A DNA stretch of 64,000 bases from Paenibacillus doosanensis. GTDB taxonomy: Bacteria > Bacillota > Bacilli > Paenibacillales > NBRC-103111. Positions 34,783 to 44,320 of this stretch are shown here, piece by piece. Numbering within the stretch: position 1 is the first letter of the stretch; the number at the start of each line of letters is the position of its first letter. Made by a program: the position numbers and the translations under genes. A model generated the notes under the pieces. It made no database searches, had not been told where the DNA came from, and worked only from the letters and a program-made list of their open reading frames with translations. Location: NCBI RefSeq assembly GCF_025060755.1, contig NZ_JANYUY010000045.1, positions 1-64,000 on the forward strand, written 5' to 3'.

Positions 34783-35528
34783 GTGAGTACCTCCTTAATC
34801 CGTTTCTTCTCCAGCTCAAGCTCCCGCTCCTTAAGACGAGCTTCCGGCTGGGACGACAGCGCAAGCTGCCGTTCAATCATCTCCAGCTTCGCTATTTCCA
34901 GCTCCCATTTGCGGAACCATACTTCGTCTTGAGCTTGCAGCAAGTAAGGCCCCATTTTGAGCAAAAGCTCGCGGCCGATTTCAAGCCCGCCGTTCGGCCC
35001 GTTTAGGAGCCGCGGCGCATATAAACGATCATTGGAAGCTTCTGCCGGCTGTGCCGATGCCGCGACCAAGATTTCGTAAATTTTCCCGTCTTCCTCCAAT
35101 ATCAGTTCCTTCAGCAGCGTCCATTCATGCGCGAGCAGCCAGCTGCGCACGTTCTCTTCTCCGACATTCGGTTGAAGCACCAGCAGCTTTACGCCCGCCA
35201 GCTTTGCCTGTCCCGCCTCCAAAATGGCGGAGATCAAGGCGCCTCCCATCCCGGCGATCGTAATGACGTCCGCTTCTCCCGGCGCGATAACGGCCAGCCC
35301 GTCTCCCAGACGCACGTCGACCGTGCGCTCCAATCCGGCTTCGCGGATCTGCTTCGACGCCGCCTGGAACGGCCCGCGATTGACTTCCCCCGCAATGCCC
35401 TTGACGATTCGCCCCTGCTGCGCCAAATAGGCCGGGAGCAGTGCATGATCCGAACCGATATCGGCAAGTCTGCTTCCCGCCGGAACTTGCTCGGCTATCC
35501 ACTCAAGCCGTTTCGACAATTTCAACAT
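34749..35528 (-). CDS. trmK: tRNA (adenine(22)-N1)-methyltransferase TrmK
   Basis: Methylates N1 of A22 in tRNA, an essential or near-essential function in many Gram-positives. A Rossmann SAM-binding core (RLADIGSDHALLPAYLAQQG, VRLGDGL, ITIAGMGGALI) is followed by a C-terminal coiled coil (ELEIAKLEMIERQLALSS). The ATG at 35528 is preferred to a TTG three codons earlier because GAGTGGGT is then correctly spaced. 259 residues. The trmK-yqfO pair downstream of sigA is conserved in Bacilli. Confidence 0.93.
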   Translation of the reverse strand: MLKLSKRLEWIAEQVPAGSRLADIGSDHALLPAYLAQQGRIVKGIAGEVNRGPFQAASKQIREAGLERTVDVRLGDGLAVIAPGEADVITIAGMGGALISAILEAGQAKLAGVKLLVLQPNVGEENVRSWLLAHEWTLLKELILEEDGKIYEILVAASAQPAEASNDRLYAPRLLNGPNGGLEIGRELLLKMGPYLLQAQDEVWFRKWELEIAKLEMIERQLALSSQPEARLKERELELEKKRIKEVLTCLQKDKTSSN

Positions 35529-35529
35529 G

Positions 35530-36360
35530 TTAAGCAACCCACTCTATCCATTTTTTTCTGAAACCAAATAAAATGCCCGCTTCAAAAAAGATTTTACCTA
35601 CGAGCGCCAATTGAACGATTTGTTCTCCATATAGTTCGGCATACAGCATACCATACAATTCCGGCATAAACCAAACGATACAGCTCAGCATCAAGAATAC
35701 GGTGCCGATCTGCTTGCTCCTTTCGTGAAGCATCCAGCCGAGCCAGCCAAACAATATGCTAAGAGGCACCCAGCTCAGCTCCAGCGTCGCCCAATTCAGC
35801 GAGTCGAGCTGATAATGCAGAAGCCAGCCGTAGCAAAATACGAGTACGACCCAGCCGCTTAATTGAAACAGCATGAACCTTGCCATAAGCCCCGTGAGCA
35901 GCCATACGAGACTGCATAGAACGACATAGCTGACGACGATCACAGGTGCGTGAATTTGATGCAGCTTGAGCATAAACACGCCTATAAACAGCAAAAACAG
36001 CGAGGCCATTCCGAACAATATTTGCGCCCTTACAGGCTCCTTGGATCTTTGCAAGCTGCCGATCGCATAACAAAGAAATAAGAACAATAAAGAAACGGCG
36101 ATTTGCATTGGTAAATCAAAAGCGGTAAAATTAAGAGCAGCTAAAGAAATAGCGGCCAAAATCCCGACGAACAGTACCCATATCTTCCAATTACTGTTTC
36201 TGATCGTATCGGTCGAAATGCCAAGAAATCCTCCGGACGGTTTCCCGGAACCTTCCTCCAAATATAAGTTTAGCAAAAAATCGCAATAATGTTCCGGCAG
36301 CAGCTTGCTTTTACGCCACTGCTCGATTTCCCGGATAATGATCTTACGTCTATCATCCAT
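35530..36360 (-). CDS. Multi-spanning membrane protein, function unknown
   Basis: A 276-residue integral membrane protein. The N-terminal 45 residues are cytoplasmic and helical (IREIEQWRKSKLLPEHYCDF), then there are eight or nine predicted membrane helices. The N-terminal motif resembles that of other Bacillus membrane proteins with an N-terminal DUF2157-type stem, but I cannot assign the family. It lies between sigA and trmK and its stop is one base from the trmK ATG, so it is probably part of the same transcript. Paenibacillus-specific role unknown. Confidence 0.75.
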   Translation of the reverse strand: MDDRRKIIIREIEQWRKSKLLPEHYCDFLLNLYLEEGSGKPSGGFLGISTDTIRNSNWKIWVLFVGILAAISLAALNFTAFDLPMQIAVSLLFLFLCYAIGSLQRSKEPVRAQILFGMASLFLLFIGVFMLKLHQIHAPVIVVSYVVLCSLVWLLTGLMARFMLFQLSGWVVLVFCYGWLLHYQLDSLNWATLELSWVPLSILFGWLGWMLHERSKQIGTVFLMLSCIVWFMPELYGMLYAELYGEQIVQLALVGKIFFEAGILFGFRKKWIEWVA

Positions 36361-36444
36361 TTGTTCTTGTTCACCTCTTACTGAATCGATATCCTATTCG
36401 TCTTACCTGTTTTTATTTATCGGTTGAGGTGAAACAAAAAATTA

Positions 36445-36473
36445 GACCTGACTGCAGCGGGTGCAGAAAGGTC
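36445..36473 (-). terminator. Terminator of sigA
   Basis: Minus strand GACCT..CTGCA/TGCAG..AGGTC followed by TAATTTTTTGTTT, 16 bases after the stop. Confidence 0.82.
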
Positions 36474-36488
36474 GATAAGGGCAAAGCT

Positions 36489-37607
36489 TTATTCAAGAAA
36501 ATCCTTTAATCGTTTGCTGCGGCTCGGATGTCTCAGTTTACGCAGTGCTTTGGCTTCGATCTGACGAATCCGTTCACGCGTGACGCCGAACACCTTGCCT
36601 ACTTCCTCCAAGGTGCGGGTACGCCCGTCATCCAATCCGAAGCGCAGGCGAAGTACGTTTTCCTCCCGCTCGGTCAGCGTGTCGAGAACGTCTTCCAGCT
36701 GTTCCTTGAGCAGTTCGTAAGCCGCTGCGTCCGCAGGAGCAAGAGCTTCCTGATCCTCGATGAAATCACCCAGATGCGAATCGTCTTCTTCTCCGATCGG
36801 AGTTTCCAATGATACGGGCTCCTGCGCGATTTTCATAATTTCACGAACTTTATCCGTGCTAAGATCCATTTCCTTGGCGATTTCTTCCGGCATCGGCTCG
36901 CGGCCGAGCTCTTGAAGAAGCTGTCTTGAGACGCGAATCAGCTTATTAATCGTTTCCACCATATGTACCGGAATCCGGATCGTTCTTGCTTGGTCCGCAA
37001 TCGCCCGGGTAATGGCTTGACGAATCCACCAGGTCGCGTACGTACTGAATTTATAACCTTTCGTATGGTCGAATTTTTCGACCGCTTTGATCAGACCCAT
37101 ATTGCCTTCCTGAATCAAATCAAGGAAGAGCATGCCGCGGCCTACATAACGCTTGGCGATACTTACGACAAGCCGCAGGTTTGCTTCCGCAAGCCGGCGC
37201 TTCGCTTCCTCGTCGCCAAGCTCGATCCGTTTCGCCAAATCCACCTCATCCTCAGCGGATAACAGCGGGACTCGACCGATTTCTTTCAAATACATGCGTA
37301 CCGGATCGTTGATTTTAATGCCCGGAGGCAGCGACAAATCGTCGTCAAAATGAAAATCGTCATGCTCCTGATCCATCCGGCCGAGTTCATGCTCTTCGTC
37401 CGATTCGTTGCCTACATCGATTCCAAGCTCGGAGAGCTGTTCGAAAAACTCGTCGATTTGCTCAGGATCCTGGTCGAAAGGAGCCAGTTTCTCCATAATA
37501 TCTTTGTAGGTTAAAGAGGAACGCTTCTTGCCCTGCTCAATTAGCTGCTCCTTGACTTGCTCTAACGTCAACTCTGTCTCTATCTCCGTGCGTTGATCGT
37601 TCGCCAT
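36489..37607 (-). CDS. sigA: Primary sigma factor SigA (RpoD)
   Basis: Housekeeping sigma factor recognising TTGACA/TATAAT promoters. It has 372 residues. Region 1.1 is acidic. Regions 2.1-2.4 contain [20 protein letters not shown] and the -10-binding [20 protein letters not shown]. Region 3 follows, then region 4.2 with [20 protein letters not shown]. Length and sequence match Bacillus SigA closely. It follows dnaG with a 48-bp gap, the conserved macromolecular synthesis arrangement. Confidence 0.98.
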   Translation of the reverse strand: MANDQRTEIETELTLEQVKEQLIEQGKKRSSLTYKDIMEKLAPFDQDPEQIDEFFEQLSELGIDVGNESDEEHELGRMDQEHDDFHFDDDLSLPPGIKINDPVRMYLKEIGRVPLLSAEDEVDLAKRIELGDEEAKRRLAEANLRLVVSIAKRYVGRGMLFLDLIQEGNMGLIKAVEKFDHTKGYKFSTYATWWIRQAITRAIADQARTIRIPVHMVETINKLIRVSRQLLQELGREPMPEEIAKEMDLSTDKVREIMKIAQEPVSLETPIGEEDDSHLGDFIEDQEALAPADAAAYELLKEQLEDVLDTLTEREENVLRLRFGLDDGRTRTLEEVGKVFGVTRERIRQIEAKALRKLRHPSRSKRLKDFLE

Positions 37608-37655
37608 AATCCAACTCCCTCCTCCCTAGAGTCATCTTCCTGCTTGCTGGAAGCT

Positions 37656-39488
37656 TCAAGATGATTTCAACTGCTTTTCTAGGGAAATAATCTCAATGCC
37701 TATTTGTGCGGCCCGTGTAATATCCCCTGAACGTTCTGCGCGAATCATTTCTTCTCTTTTTCGCTCGATTAGCTGCTGCTGCGGGTATTTTTTTATCTCC
37801 CGGATGTAATCGTCAATGACCTGATCGTTGACCCCGTGTGAATTGCCCATCATCGCTAAGGAACTTGCCAAACTTTCCAGGTCCGCTTCTTGAAGCATAG
37901 CCATAAAGCTGCTCGGATTCGGTTCGAATCCTTGTGCGTAATAAGCATACAAATAAGCAGCCAATGCCGCATGAGCATCAACGTTAAACTGATCCCCCAG
38001 CTCCCGCTCTACGTAATGCGCCACTTCACGGTCATACATCATGATGGCCAAGAGCTGACGCTCCGCATTATGATAAGCACGATATAAGGAAGGACTCCGT
38101 TCCCGAGGTGTTCCGTCATTCATAACATTATTCCACGCTTTGTCTTTATTATCCCCGAACTTGTTGTTTTTTTCCGCTTGGAGTCTAATTTCGTTCAAGG
38201 TTTGCAGCGCCGATTCGTAAGAATAAGGAAATTCGGTTACAAGATCTCTAACGTAATGCTCTCTTTCAATAGGCGAAGGAATATCGGCAATGATTTTGAG
38301 CGCTTGTTGAATGTAACGAAGCTTCTCGCCATCCTCCTGCAGTTTATAATTTTTGCGAAAATAAAGAAGTTTATATTTGATCGACGGTACGGCAGCTTCA
38401 ATCACTTCCCGTACAAATCGTTCAGAACCTTGACTTGTAATATATTCGTCGGGATCTTTCCCGCCGGGGATCATCGCTATTTGAACCTGAACGCCCGCTT
38501 TTTCGAGAATCGGAATGCTTTTGTATGCCGCATTCTGCCCAGCGGAATCCCCGTCATAAGCAACGACGACCTGATCGGCCTGTTTGCGTATGACATCCGC
38601 ATGTTCATCGGTGAGCGCGGTTCCCATCGTAGCGACCCCGTTCGTAATGCCGCTTTCCCAAGCTTTAATCACATCGACATAGCCTTCGAACAACACCAGC
38701 TTACGCAGCTTTCGAATGGCCGGCCTTGCCAGATGCATATTATAAAGGCTCCGGCTTTTGTGAAACAATATCGACTCGGGACTGTTCAAATATTTGGGCT
38801 GCACGTCCCCCATCGCCCTTCCGCCAAAAGCGATGAGCTGTCCTTTCCAATCATGGATCGGAAACAGAATCCGGTCGCGAAATTTATCGAAGTAGCCTTG
38901 ACCGTCCTGTCTTGACGAGATCAAACCGCCCTTTTCCATCAGAGGCAGCGGAAATTGACGTCTTTCAAGCAGTTGAGCCAGCGTATCCCACTGGGGGGGA
39001 GCATAGCCGATGCCGAACGTTTCTATCACCTTGTCGTTCAAGCCCCGCGACCGCAAATACTGCATCGCCTGCTTGCCTTGCTCGGTATTTTTCAAAATAT
39101 ACTGATACAGCTTACCGGCAAGCTCGTAGGCTTCGAGCAGCTTCGTCTTCTCCGGATTTTGCTGAACATGGCCGTCCGCTTGCGCGTAAGTGCCGATATC
39201 CAGATTGGCTTCTTTGGCCAAGCCGCTGATCGCTTCCGTAAACGTATAGCCTTCGATCGCCATCAAAAACTGAATGACGCCGCCGCCTGCGCCGCAGCCG
39301 AAGCAGTGATAAATTTGCTTTTCAGGTGTGACGGTGAACGACGGCGATTTCTCCGAATGAAAAGGACACAGTCCCTTCATATAGTGGCCTTGTTTGCTCA
39401 AATGCACGTACCGGCCGACTACATCCACAATATCATGATGCTTCAAAACGGCCTCAATGACTTCTTGCGGGATGCGTCCGTTACTCAT
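37656..39488 (-). CDS. dnaG: DNA primase
   Basis: Makes RNA primers for DNA replication. The CHC2 zinc finger is at residues 41-65 (CPFHSEK, HCFGCGAGGG; Cys41, His44, Cys62, Cys65). The Toprim core follows with EGYVDVIKAWESGI and VVAYDGDSAGQNAA. The C-terminal DnaB-helicase interaction domain starts near 440. 610 residues. The ATG at 39488 (MSNGRIPQEV) follows AAGGTGG. An ATG five codons upstream overlaps that site. Confidence 0.97.
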   Translation of the reverse strand: MSNGRIPQEVIEAVLKHHDIVDVVGRYVHLSKQGHYMKGLCPFHSEKSPSFTVTPEKQIYHCFGCGAGGGVIQFLMAIEGYTFTEAISGLAKEANLDIGTYAQADGHVQQNPEKTKLLEAYELAGKLYQYILKNTEQGKQAMQYLRSRGLNDKVIETFGIGYAPPQWDTLAQLLERRQFPLPLMEKGGLISSRQDGQGYFDKFRDRILFPIHDWKGQLIAFGGRAMGDVQPKYLNSPESILFHKSRSLYNMHLARPAIRKLRKLVLFEGYVDVIKAWESGITNGVATMGTALTDEHADVIRKQADQVVVAYDGDSAGQNAAYKSIPILEKAGVQVQIAMIPGGKDPDEYITSQGSERFVREVIEAAVPSIKYKLLYFRKNYKLQEDGEKLRYIQQALKIIADIPSPIEREHYVRDLVTEFPYSYESALQTLNEIRLQAEKNNKFGDNKDKAWNNVMNDGTPRERSPSLYRAYHNAERQLLAIMMYDREVAHYVERELGDQFNVDAHAALAAYLYAYYAQGFEPNPSSFMAMLQEADLESLASSLAMMGNSHGVNDQVIDDYIREIKKYPQQQLIERKREEMIRAERSGDITRAAQIGIEIISLEKQLKSS

Positions 39489-39528
39489 CCTATCCACCTT
39501 CAATCAAATTAACACGTAATAATATTCG

Positions 39529-39990
39529 CTATCTCTGTGAAATCTCCTGCAAGCTTCGCAAAAGTTTTGTCAAAGAATGTTGAAAAAAATGTCGATCCTC
39601 GTCGGTAAACGGTTTCGGCCCTTTGGAATGCTTGCCGCCGCGCCTTTGCTTCGCCTGCTCGTGCCTGCGGTCCAGTAAAAAGTCAATCGTCCGGTCGTTG
39701 AAATGCTGTCCGCGATTGGATAAAGCGATAGCCTTTTTCCCCAGCGCCAGCGCCGCCAGGCCGAAATCCTGCGTCACCAGAATATCTCCGGGGGCGATCC
39801 GGTTCGCTATGTACAAGTCTACCGATTGATCGGAACGGTCGACCTGAACGATCTGCACGCCTTCCATAGGAGCGAGACGGTGATCGAAGGAAGCGACCAT
39901 CATCACATCGACATGAAATTGCGCAGCGGCTTTGACGATTTCCGACTTAACCGGACAAGCATCGGCATCCACAATAATTTTGAAAGACAT
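39529..39990 (-). CDS. yqxD: YaiI/YqxD family protein (DUF188)
   Basis: A 153-residue protein with a PIN-like fold. It opens IIVDADACPVKSEIVKAA, then SVDLYIANRIAPGDILVTQDFGLAALALGKKA with conserved acidic residues, and ends in a basic tail. Function unknown; PIN-like folds suggest nucleic acid cleavage. It sits directly upstream of dnaG, as in B. subtilis (yqxD-dnaG-sigA). The start follows GGTGGGACAAAG. Confidence 0.93.
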   Translation of the reverse strand: MSFKIIVDADACPVKSEIVKAAAQFHVDVMMVASFDHRLAPMEGVQIVQVDRSDQSVDLYIANRIAPGDILVTQDFGLAALALGKKAIALSNRGQHFNDRTIDFLLDRRHEQAKQRRGGKHSKGPKPFTDEDRHFFQHSLTKLLRSLQEISQR

Positions 39991-40085
39991 AGTCTTTGTC
40001 CCACCGAATTCGTTCTAAAGTACCACCGTAATATTATATACGATGAAGAAATAAAAAATCCTGCTTGCATGACGGGAAAAAAGAG

Positions 40086-40898
40086 CTATCTTCCTTGAAG
40101 CAGTTCTAAGATCATGCTCGCCGTTTCTTCGACAGCTTTATTCGATACGTCAATGATACGGCATCCGAGCCGCTTCATGATGCGGTCGGCATATTCAAGC
40201 TCCATGTTGATTCTTTCGACATTGGCGTACGTGGCATTCTGCGGCAGGCCGAGCATTTTGAGCCGTTCGGAGCGGATCATGTTCAGCTTCTCCGGATTGA
40301 TGCGAAGCCCGATAATTTTTTTGTTCGATACGGTGAACAGCTGCTCCGGCGGCTGAATTTCCGGTACGAGCGGTACGTTGGCTACTTTATATTTTTTATG
40401 GGCCAAATACATCGACAGCGGAGTCTTGGACGTTCTGGAGACGCCTACAAGCACGATATCCGCTTGCAGAACGCCGTTAAAATCGCGGCCGTCGTCATAT
40501 TTCACGGCAAATTCGACCGCCTCTACCTTCTTGAAGTAATCTTCGTCCAGCGGATGGATCATCCCCGGCTGATGACGCGACTCCTGCTGCAGCTTTTTCT
40601 CCAGCGATCCGATAATCGGGCCTAGCAGATCGATATAGGGCAGTTGATGGCGGAGCGCCTGCTCCACCAGATAATCTCGAAGCTCCGGGATAACGAGAGT
40701 GAATACGATAATGCCGTCCCTCTGTTTGGCAGTTTGGATCAATTTGTCGATGCCCGCCCGGTCCTCCAGAAACGGAACGATGCGCATATCCATTATTTGC
40801 GGATAGAACTGCACCATGGCCGCGCGAACGACCGCTTCCCCCGTTTCTCCGGCCGAATCGGATGCTACATAAATAATGGGATTCGCTATTCCCGTCAT
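40086..40898 (-). CDS. yqfL: Pyruvate phosphate dikinase regulatory protein family (kinase/pyrophosphorylase, YqfL type)
   Basis: Bifunctional regulator that phosphorylates (ADP-dependent) and dephosphorylates a target threonine, classically in pyruvate phosphate dikinase or PEP synthase. A 270-residue protein with the P-loop GVSRTSKT at residues 152-159 and the opening IIYVASDSAGETGEAV. In B. subtilis yqfL follows ccpN. Here ccpN and glyQS are absent from the locus. The ATG at 40898 follows GTAGGTG. A consensus promoter lies at 41070-41098. Confidence 0.92.
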   Translation of the reverse strand: MTGIANPIIYVASDSAGETGEAVVRAAMVQFYPQIMDMRIVPFLEDRAGIDKLIQTAKQRDGIIVFTLVIPELRDYLVEQALRHQLPYIDLLGPIIGSLEKKLQQESRHQPGMIHPLDEDYFKKVEAVEFAVKYDDGRDFNGVLQADIVLVGVSRTSKTPLSMYLAHKKYKVANVPLVPEIQPPEQLFTVSNKKIIGLRINPEKLNMIRSERLKMLGLPQNATYANVERINMELEYADRIMKRLGCRIIDVSNKAVEETASMILELLQGR

Positions 40899-41069
40899 GC
40901 TGCACCTACTTTCTTTTGACAAGCTACTAATAATACGTATGTACTAGCCGTTTGTTGCGAAAATCTTTTGCAGAAGACGATAGTGTCTCTTCAAACAAAA
41001 AATTCCCGCCGCTTTTAGCCTTGGATGACCTTAAGCCGGACGAGAAGTCGCATTTAATGTTAATATATT

Positions 41070-41098
41070 ATATTATCAAACCGCAATAAAAATGTCAA
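41070..41098 (-). promoter_or_regulatory. Consensus-like promoter upstream of yqfL
   Basis: Minus strand TTGACA, 17 bases, TAATAT. It starts 5 bases after the recO stop codon and gives a leader of about 165 bases. The leader contains GGGAATTTTTTG preceded by a weak stem, and a possible attenuator is suggested but not convincing. Confidence 0.75.
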
Positions 41099-41102
41099 AG
41101 CA

Positions 41103-41849
41103 TTATACGCCGTATTTCTCCATTTGATCGAGAAAATGACGCGATTTTAATTGAAGTCCGATATGAGTATCAAAATAAGTGCGCATTAGCTTCTTTAACG
41201 TTTCTTTCGTCTCCGGCTTGACGTCGATTTGCCCTAACCGCCGGATGTCGGTATGGGCGAACAGACGCAAGAGCTTCCAGCCGCCCGGCGACAGCGGCAC
41301 GGCCCCCGGGTCCTTGGCCCGGCAGCGCTCGCATAATATTCCGCCGAGACTGCTGCTGAAGCGCATCGCTCCTTCGGCCGACCGGCACGATACGCAAGCG
41401 TCCAGCTCCGGCTGATAGCCGGCTTGCATCCATATTTTCATTTCGTACATAAACGAAATGATCTGCATATCTTTGTCTTCGTCGATTCCTTGCAGTCCCG
41501 CCTTCAGCTGCTCAAATAAAAAAGCGTTAGCCTCTTGATCGGGAAGCATCCGATCGGTCAGCTCCGCCATATAGGAGGCATAGGCCGCCTTATGCAAATC
41601 CTCGCGGATGCGGTGATGGGACTCCACAATTTCCGCATGATTCAGCGTTCCGAGCTGGCCCGATTTGAAATACAAATAATCTCCGCAGGTGAACAGCTGG
41701 GCTACGGAGGCATAGCGGCTCTTTACTTTTTTGGCGCCTCTGATAATGACGGCTGCCTTGCCCAGCTCCCGGGTAAATAAAGTTACGATCTTGTTGCCTT
41801 CCCCGTAATCCATACTGCGGATCACAATTCCTTGAACTCTGTACTGCAT
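41103..41849 (-). CDS. recO: DNA repair protein RecO
   Basis: Mediator that loads RecA on SSB-coated DNA in the RecFOR pathway. A 248-residue protein with an N-terminal OB fold (MQYRVQGIVIRSMDYGEGNK), a helical domain and a zinc finger (CVSCRSAE, CERCRAKD). The start chosen is the ATG at 41849. The frame is open 47 codons further, but those codons overlap yqzL and are not RecO-like. GAGAGG precedes the ATG. It follows era and yqzL as in Bacilli. Confidence 0.95.
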   Translation of the reverse strand: MQYRVQGIVIRSMDYGEGNKIVTLFTRELGKAAVIIRGAKKVKSRYASVAQLFTCGDYLYFKSGQLGTLNHAEIVESHHRIREDLHKAAYASYMAELTDRMLPDQEANAFLFEQLKAGLQGIDEDKDMQIISFMYEMKIWMQAGYQPELDACVSCRSAEGAMRFSSSLGGILCERCRAKDPGAVPLSPGGWKLLRLFAHTDIRRLGQIDVKPETKETLKKLMRTYFDTHIGLQLKSRHFLDQMEKYGV

Positions 41850-41883
41850 CGTCCTCTCTTCTCCCATGCCAAGCAAGTGCAGG

Positions 41884-42030
41884 CTATTGTATCCCTTCCG
41901 TTGTCTCAAGTAGGGGATCTTCTTCCGAATCGGGCTCGGAATGATGTTCATCGTTAGATACTTCTTTGTAAAGCAGGTAGGCGTCCACATCGCCTGTCAT
42001 TGAAAAATACTTCCACGAAAAATCTCTCAT
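41884..42030 (-). CDS. yqzL: YqzL family small protein
   Basis: A 48-residue protein reading MRDFSWKYFSMTGDVDAYLL then YKEVSNDEHHSEPDSEEDPL to TTEGIQ. The F-S-W-K-x-F-x-x-TG-x-x-x-x-Y pattern is that of YqzL, encoded between era and recO in many Bacilli. The C-terminal part is acidic and divergent. AGGAG lies 10 bases before the ATG. It overlaps nothing and has 34 bases to recO. It is too short to be picked up by a 60-codon cutoff. Function unknown. Confidence 0.85.
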   Translation of the reverse strand: MRDFSWKYFSMTGDVDAYLLYKEVSNDEHHSEPDSEEDPLLETTEGIQ

Positions 42031-42181
42031 GTGTATCCATCTCCTCTCCTAAGTGCGTGCTGTAGGAAAGCTGCTTGTAAACAAAGGCTTTTAGATGAAC
42101 AAACCTGTCGACAAGATATAGGATGATACGAAGAAGACGGAAGTATGCCAAGTAATAACTGGATTGAACGCCGTTCTGCCT

Positions 42182-43093
42182 TTAGTCGTTGCGGAATCCG
42201 AGATCGCGGAGCACCCGCTCCTGATTTCGCCAATCTTTTTTCACTTTAACCCACAGCTCCAGGAACGTTTTCGAGCCGAGCAGCGTTTCGATATCGCGCC
42301 GCGCCTTCTGGCCGACTTCTTTCAGCAAAGCGCCCTTCTTGCCGATAATAATCCCTTTCTGCGAGTCGCGCTCCACATAAATAACCGCCGAAATATGGAC
42401 GACGCCGTTCTCTTCGACCTTCATATCCTCGATGGCGACGGCGATCGAATGAGGCACTTCCTCGCGGGTCAAGTGCAATAATTTCTCGCGGATAAGCTCG
42501 GCGCAGACGAATTGCTCCGGATGGTCCGTCACTTGATCCGCCGGGTAGTACTGCGGTCCTTCCGGCAAATATTTGACGACCTGCTCCAGCAGCGTATTGA
42601 CGTTATTGCCTTGAATAGCCGAGATCGGCACGATTTCCGCGAACGGATACAGATCTTTATAAGCGGTAATGACGGGCAGAAGCTCTTCCGGCTGAACCTG
42701 ATCGATTTTGTTCATGACGAGAATGACCGGCGTTTTTACTTTTTTCAGGTTTTCGATAATAAAGCGGTCTCCACCGCCGAGCCCTTCGACGACGTCGATC
42801 AGAAACAAGATCGCATCGACCTCGCCGAGCGTTCCCTCCGCCACCTTCATCATGTAGTTGCCGAGCTTGGACTGAGGCTTATGAATGCCGGGCGTATCGA
42901 GGAAAACGATTTGCGAATCGTTTGTCGTATATACCCCGTGAATTTTGTTCCGCGTCGTCTGCGGCTTGTCGGACATAATCGCGATCTTTTGCCCGATGAC
43001 GTGGTTCATCAAAGTGGATTTGCCCACGTTAGGCCGGCCGATAATGGCGACGAACCCGGATTTGAATGCTTTTTTATTAGCGGTCGATGTCAT
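42182..43093 (-). CDS. era: GTPase Era
   Basis: Ribosome-assembly GTPase that binds the 3' end of 16S rRNA. From the ATG at 43093 the protein has about 303 residues: G1 GRPNVGKST at residues 19-27, G3 DTPGIH, G4 NKID, and a KH domain with the [20 protein letters not shown] block. GGAGG lies 12 bases upstream, slightly far but the only candidate. The frame is open 32 more codons over the cdd end. The gene starts 61 bp after cdd ends. Confidence 0.95.
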   Translation of the reverse strand: MTSTANKKAFKSGFVAIIGRPNVGKSTLMNHVIGQKIAIMSDKPQTTRNKIHGVYTTNDSQIVFLDTPGIHKPQSKLGNYMMKVAEGTLGEVDAILFLIDVVEGLGGGDRFIIENLKKVKTPVILVMNKIDQVQPEELLPVITAYKDLYPFAEIVPISAIQGNNVNTLLEQVVKYLPEGPQYYPADQVTDHPEQFVCAELIREKLLHLTREEVPHSIAVAIEDMKVEENGVVHISAVIYVERDSQKGIIIGKKGALLKEVGQKARRDIETLLGSKTFLELWVKVKKDWRNQERVLRDLGFRND

Positions 43094-43154
43094 TTCAGTA
43101 AAGTTCCTCCATTTGTCAATCAATTGCAATGATGATCTTTCTTCGGCTCCCCGT

Positions 43155-43577
43155 TCAGTTCGAGCGTTTCCCGTCCGAGCCAAGGTCATCCTGGGTAAAA
43201 GCTCCCGGCAGCAGCGCGGCTACCGTCGTCTCGGTAATGTCTCCGCGGACGTTAGCCATATACACGGGCATATCCGGCGGACACAGCTCGATCAGCACCT
43301 GACGGCATACGCCGCAAGGGGTGATCGGCTGCGCGGTATCGCCGATAACCGCGATGGCGCGGAAGGAGCGCGGCGCTTCTCCGTCGGCAATCGCCCGAAA
43401 CAGCGCGGTTCGCTCGGCGCAATTCGTAGGGCCGTAGGCGGCATTCTCCACGTTGCAGCCCAGATGCACGTTCCCTTTGCTGTCTAGCAGAGCGCTGCCT
43501 ACCTGAAACTTGGAATACGGCACATAAGCTTTCTTCATAGCCTCTTTGGCCATGGCGACCAACGCATCTCGCTTCAT
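43155..43577 (-). CDS. cdd: Cytidine deaminase
   Basis: Zinc enzyme converting cytidine to uridine in pyrimidine salvage. The motifs [15 protein letters not shown] (Cys and catalytic Glu) and [14 protein letters not shown] (two Cys ligands) are complete. 140 residues, the usual homotetrameric type. ATG at 43577 taken; a TTG three codons upstream is possible. Neighbour order dgkA-cdd-era is the Bacillus order. Confidence 0.96.
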   Translation of the reverse strand: MKRDALVAMAKEAMKKAYVPYSKFQVGSALLDSKGNVHLGCNVENAAYGPTNCAERTALFRAIADGEAPRSFRAIAVIGDTAQPITPCGVCRQVLIELCPPDMPVYMANVRGDITETTVAALLPGAFTQDDLGSDGKRSN

Positions 43578-43618
43578 CTCAACCAACCCCGTTTTCGTTT
43601 GATGTGCTTGCTGCAGCT

Positions 43619-44320
43619 CTACATATGAACCAAATAATAGACGAGTACCGACACAAAGCTGCCGATCACGGCTCCCAGCGCCAGCGACGGGAAAGCCCGG
43701 CTTCTTTTATCGTATAAAACCATCATAACCAAAAAAGCCAGCAAATACGCCAGAAGCGCTACAAAGGCAACCGTAACGTAACAAGTGATAAAAGTTGCGA
43801 CGGCAAATGCTATGGCCGAAAGCAAGCTCGGCTGCACACGGTTTCCTTTGCTTGAAAATCGCGTCTCCACAACGGTAACCGTCAAGATGACAAGAATTAG
43901 CAAAATCCAGACCATAGCAGCGGAAAAGCTGTGTCCCTCGATTCCCTTCGCCTCGCGGAACAGCGCGTCGATCGGCTCATAGAACACGATCATGCCCACG
44001 ATAGCGGCAAAAGCCGCAGACACCAGTACGGAGGCTGCGGCCACATCCTTGGCTATTTTAGCCAGCGGATGACGGTCGGGCATGGCAAGATCCACGGCTT
44101 TTTCCACTGCGGTATTGATCAGCTCGGTGACGATCATCAGCGTCACGGCGAGCAGAATAAATAAAATCTCCAGCTTGTGCAGATGGAAATACAAGGCCAT
44201 CAGCAGCACGACGAAAGCGGCGAAAAAATGAAACTTCATATTGCGCTGCGTGGATAAAGCGTACTTCACTCCCTCATACGCGAACCGAAAGCTTCGATGC
44301 CACTTCACCTTAGGTCTCAA
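43619..44320 (-). CDS. dgkA: Diacylglycerol/undecaprenol kinase with extra C-terminal membrane domain
   Basis: Membrane kinase that phosphorylates undecaprenol or diacylglycerol. Residues 1-122 are the DgkA fold: SFRFAYEGVKYALSTQRNMK, ELINTAVEKAVDLAM and KIAKDVAAASVLVSA, with three helices. Residues 123-233 add a hydrophobic domain of three or four helices not present in the 123-residue B. subtilis protein. There is no PAP2 signature in it. The start is a TTG whose TTGA overlaps the ybeY stop by four bases. Confidence 0.88.
   Translation of the reverse strand: MRPKVKWHRSFRFAYEGVKYALSTQRNMKFHFFAAFVVLLMALYFHLHKLEILFILLAVTLMIVTELINTAVEKAVDLAMPDRHPLAKIAKDVAAASVLVSAAFAAIVGMIVFYEPIDALFREAKGIEGHSFSAAMVWILLILVILTVTVVETRFSSKGNRVQPSLLSAIAFAVATFITCYVTVAFVALLAYLLAFLVMMVLYDKRSRAFPSLALGAVIGSFVSVLVYYLVHM

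Noticed and set aside
40985-41045. Attenuator in the yqfL leader
   Set aside because: A TTTTTT run is present, but the stem before it (CCGGCTT with AAGCGG) is weak and mismatched.
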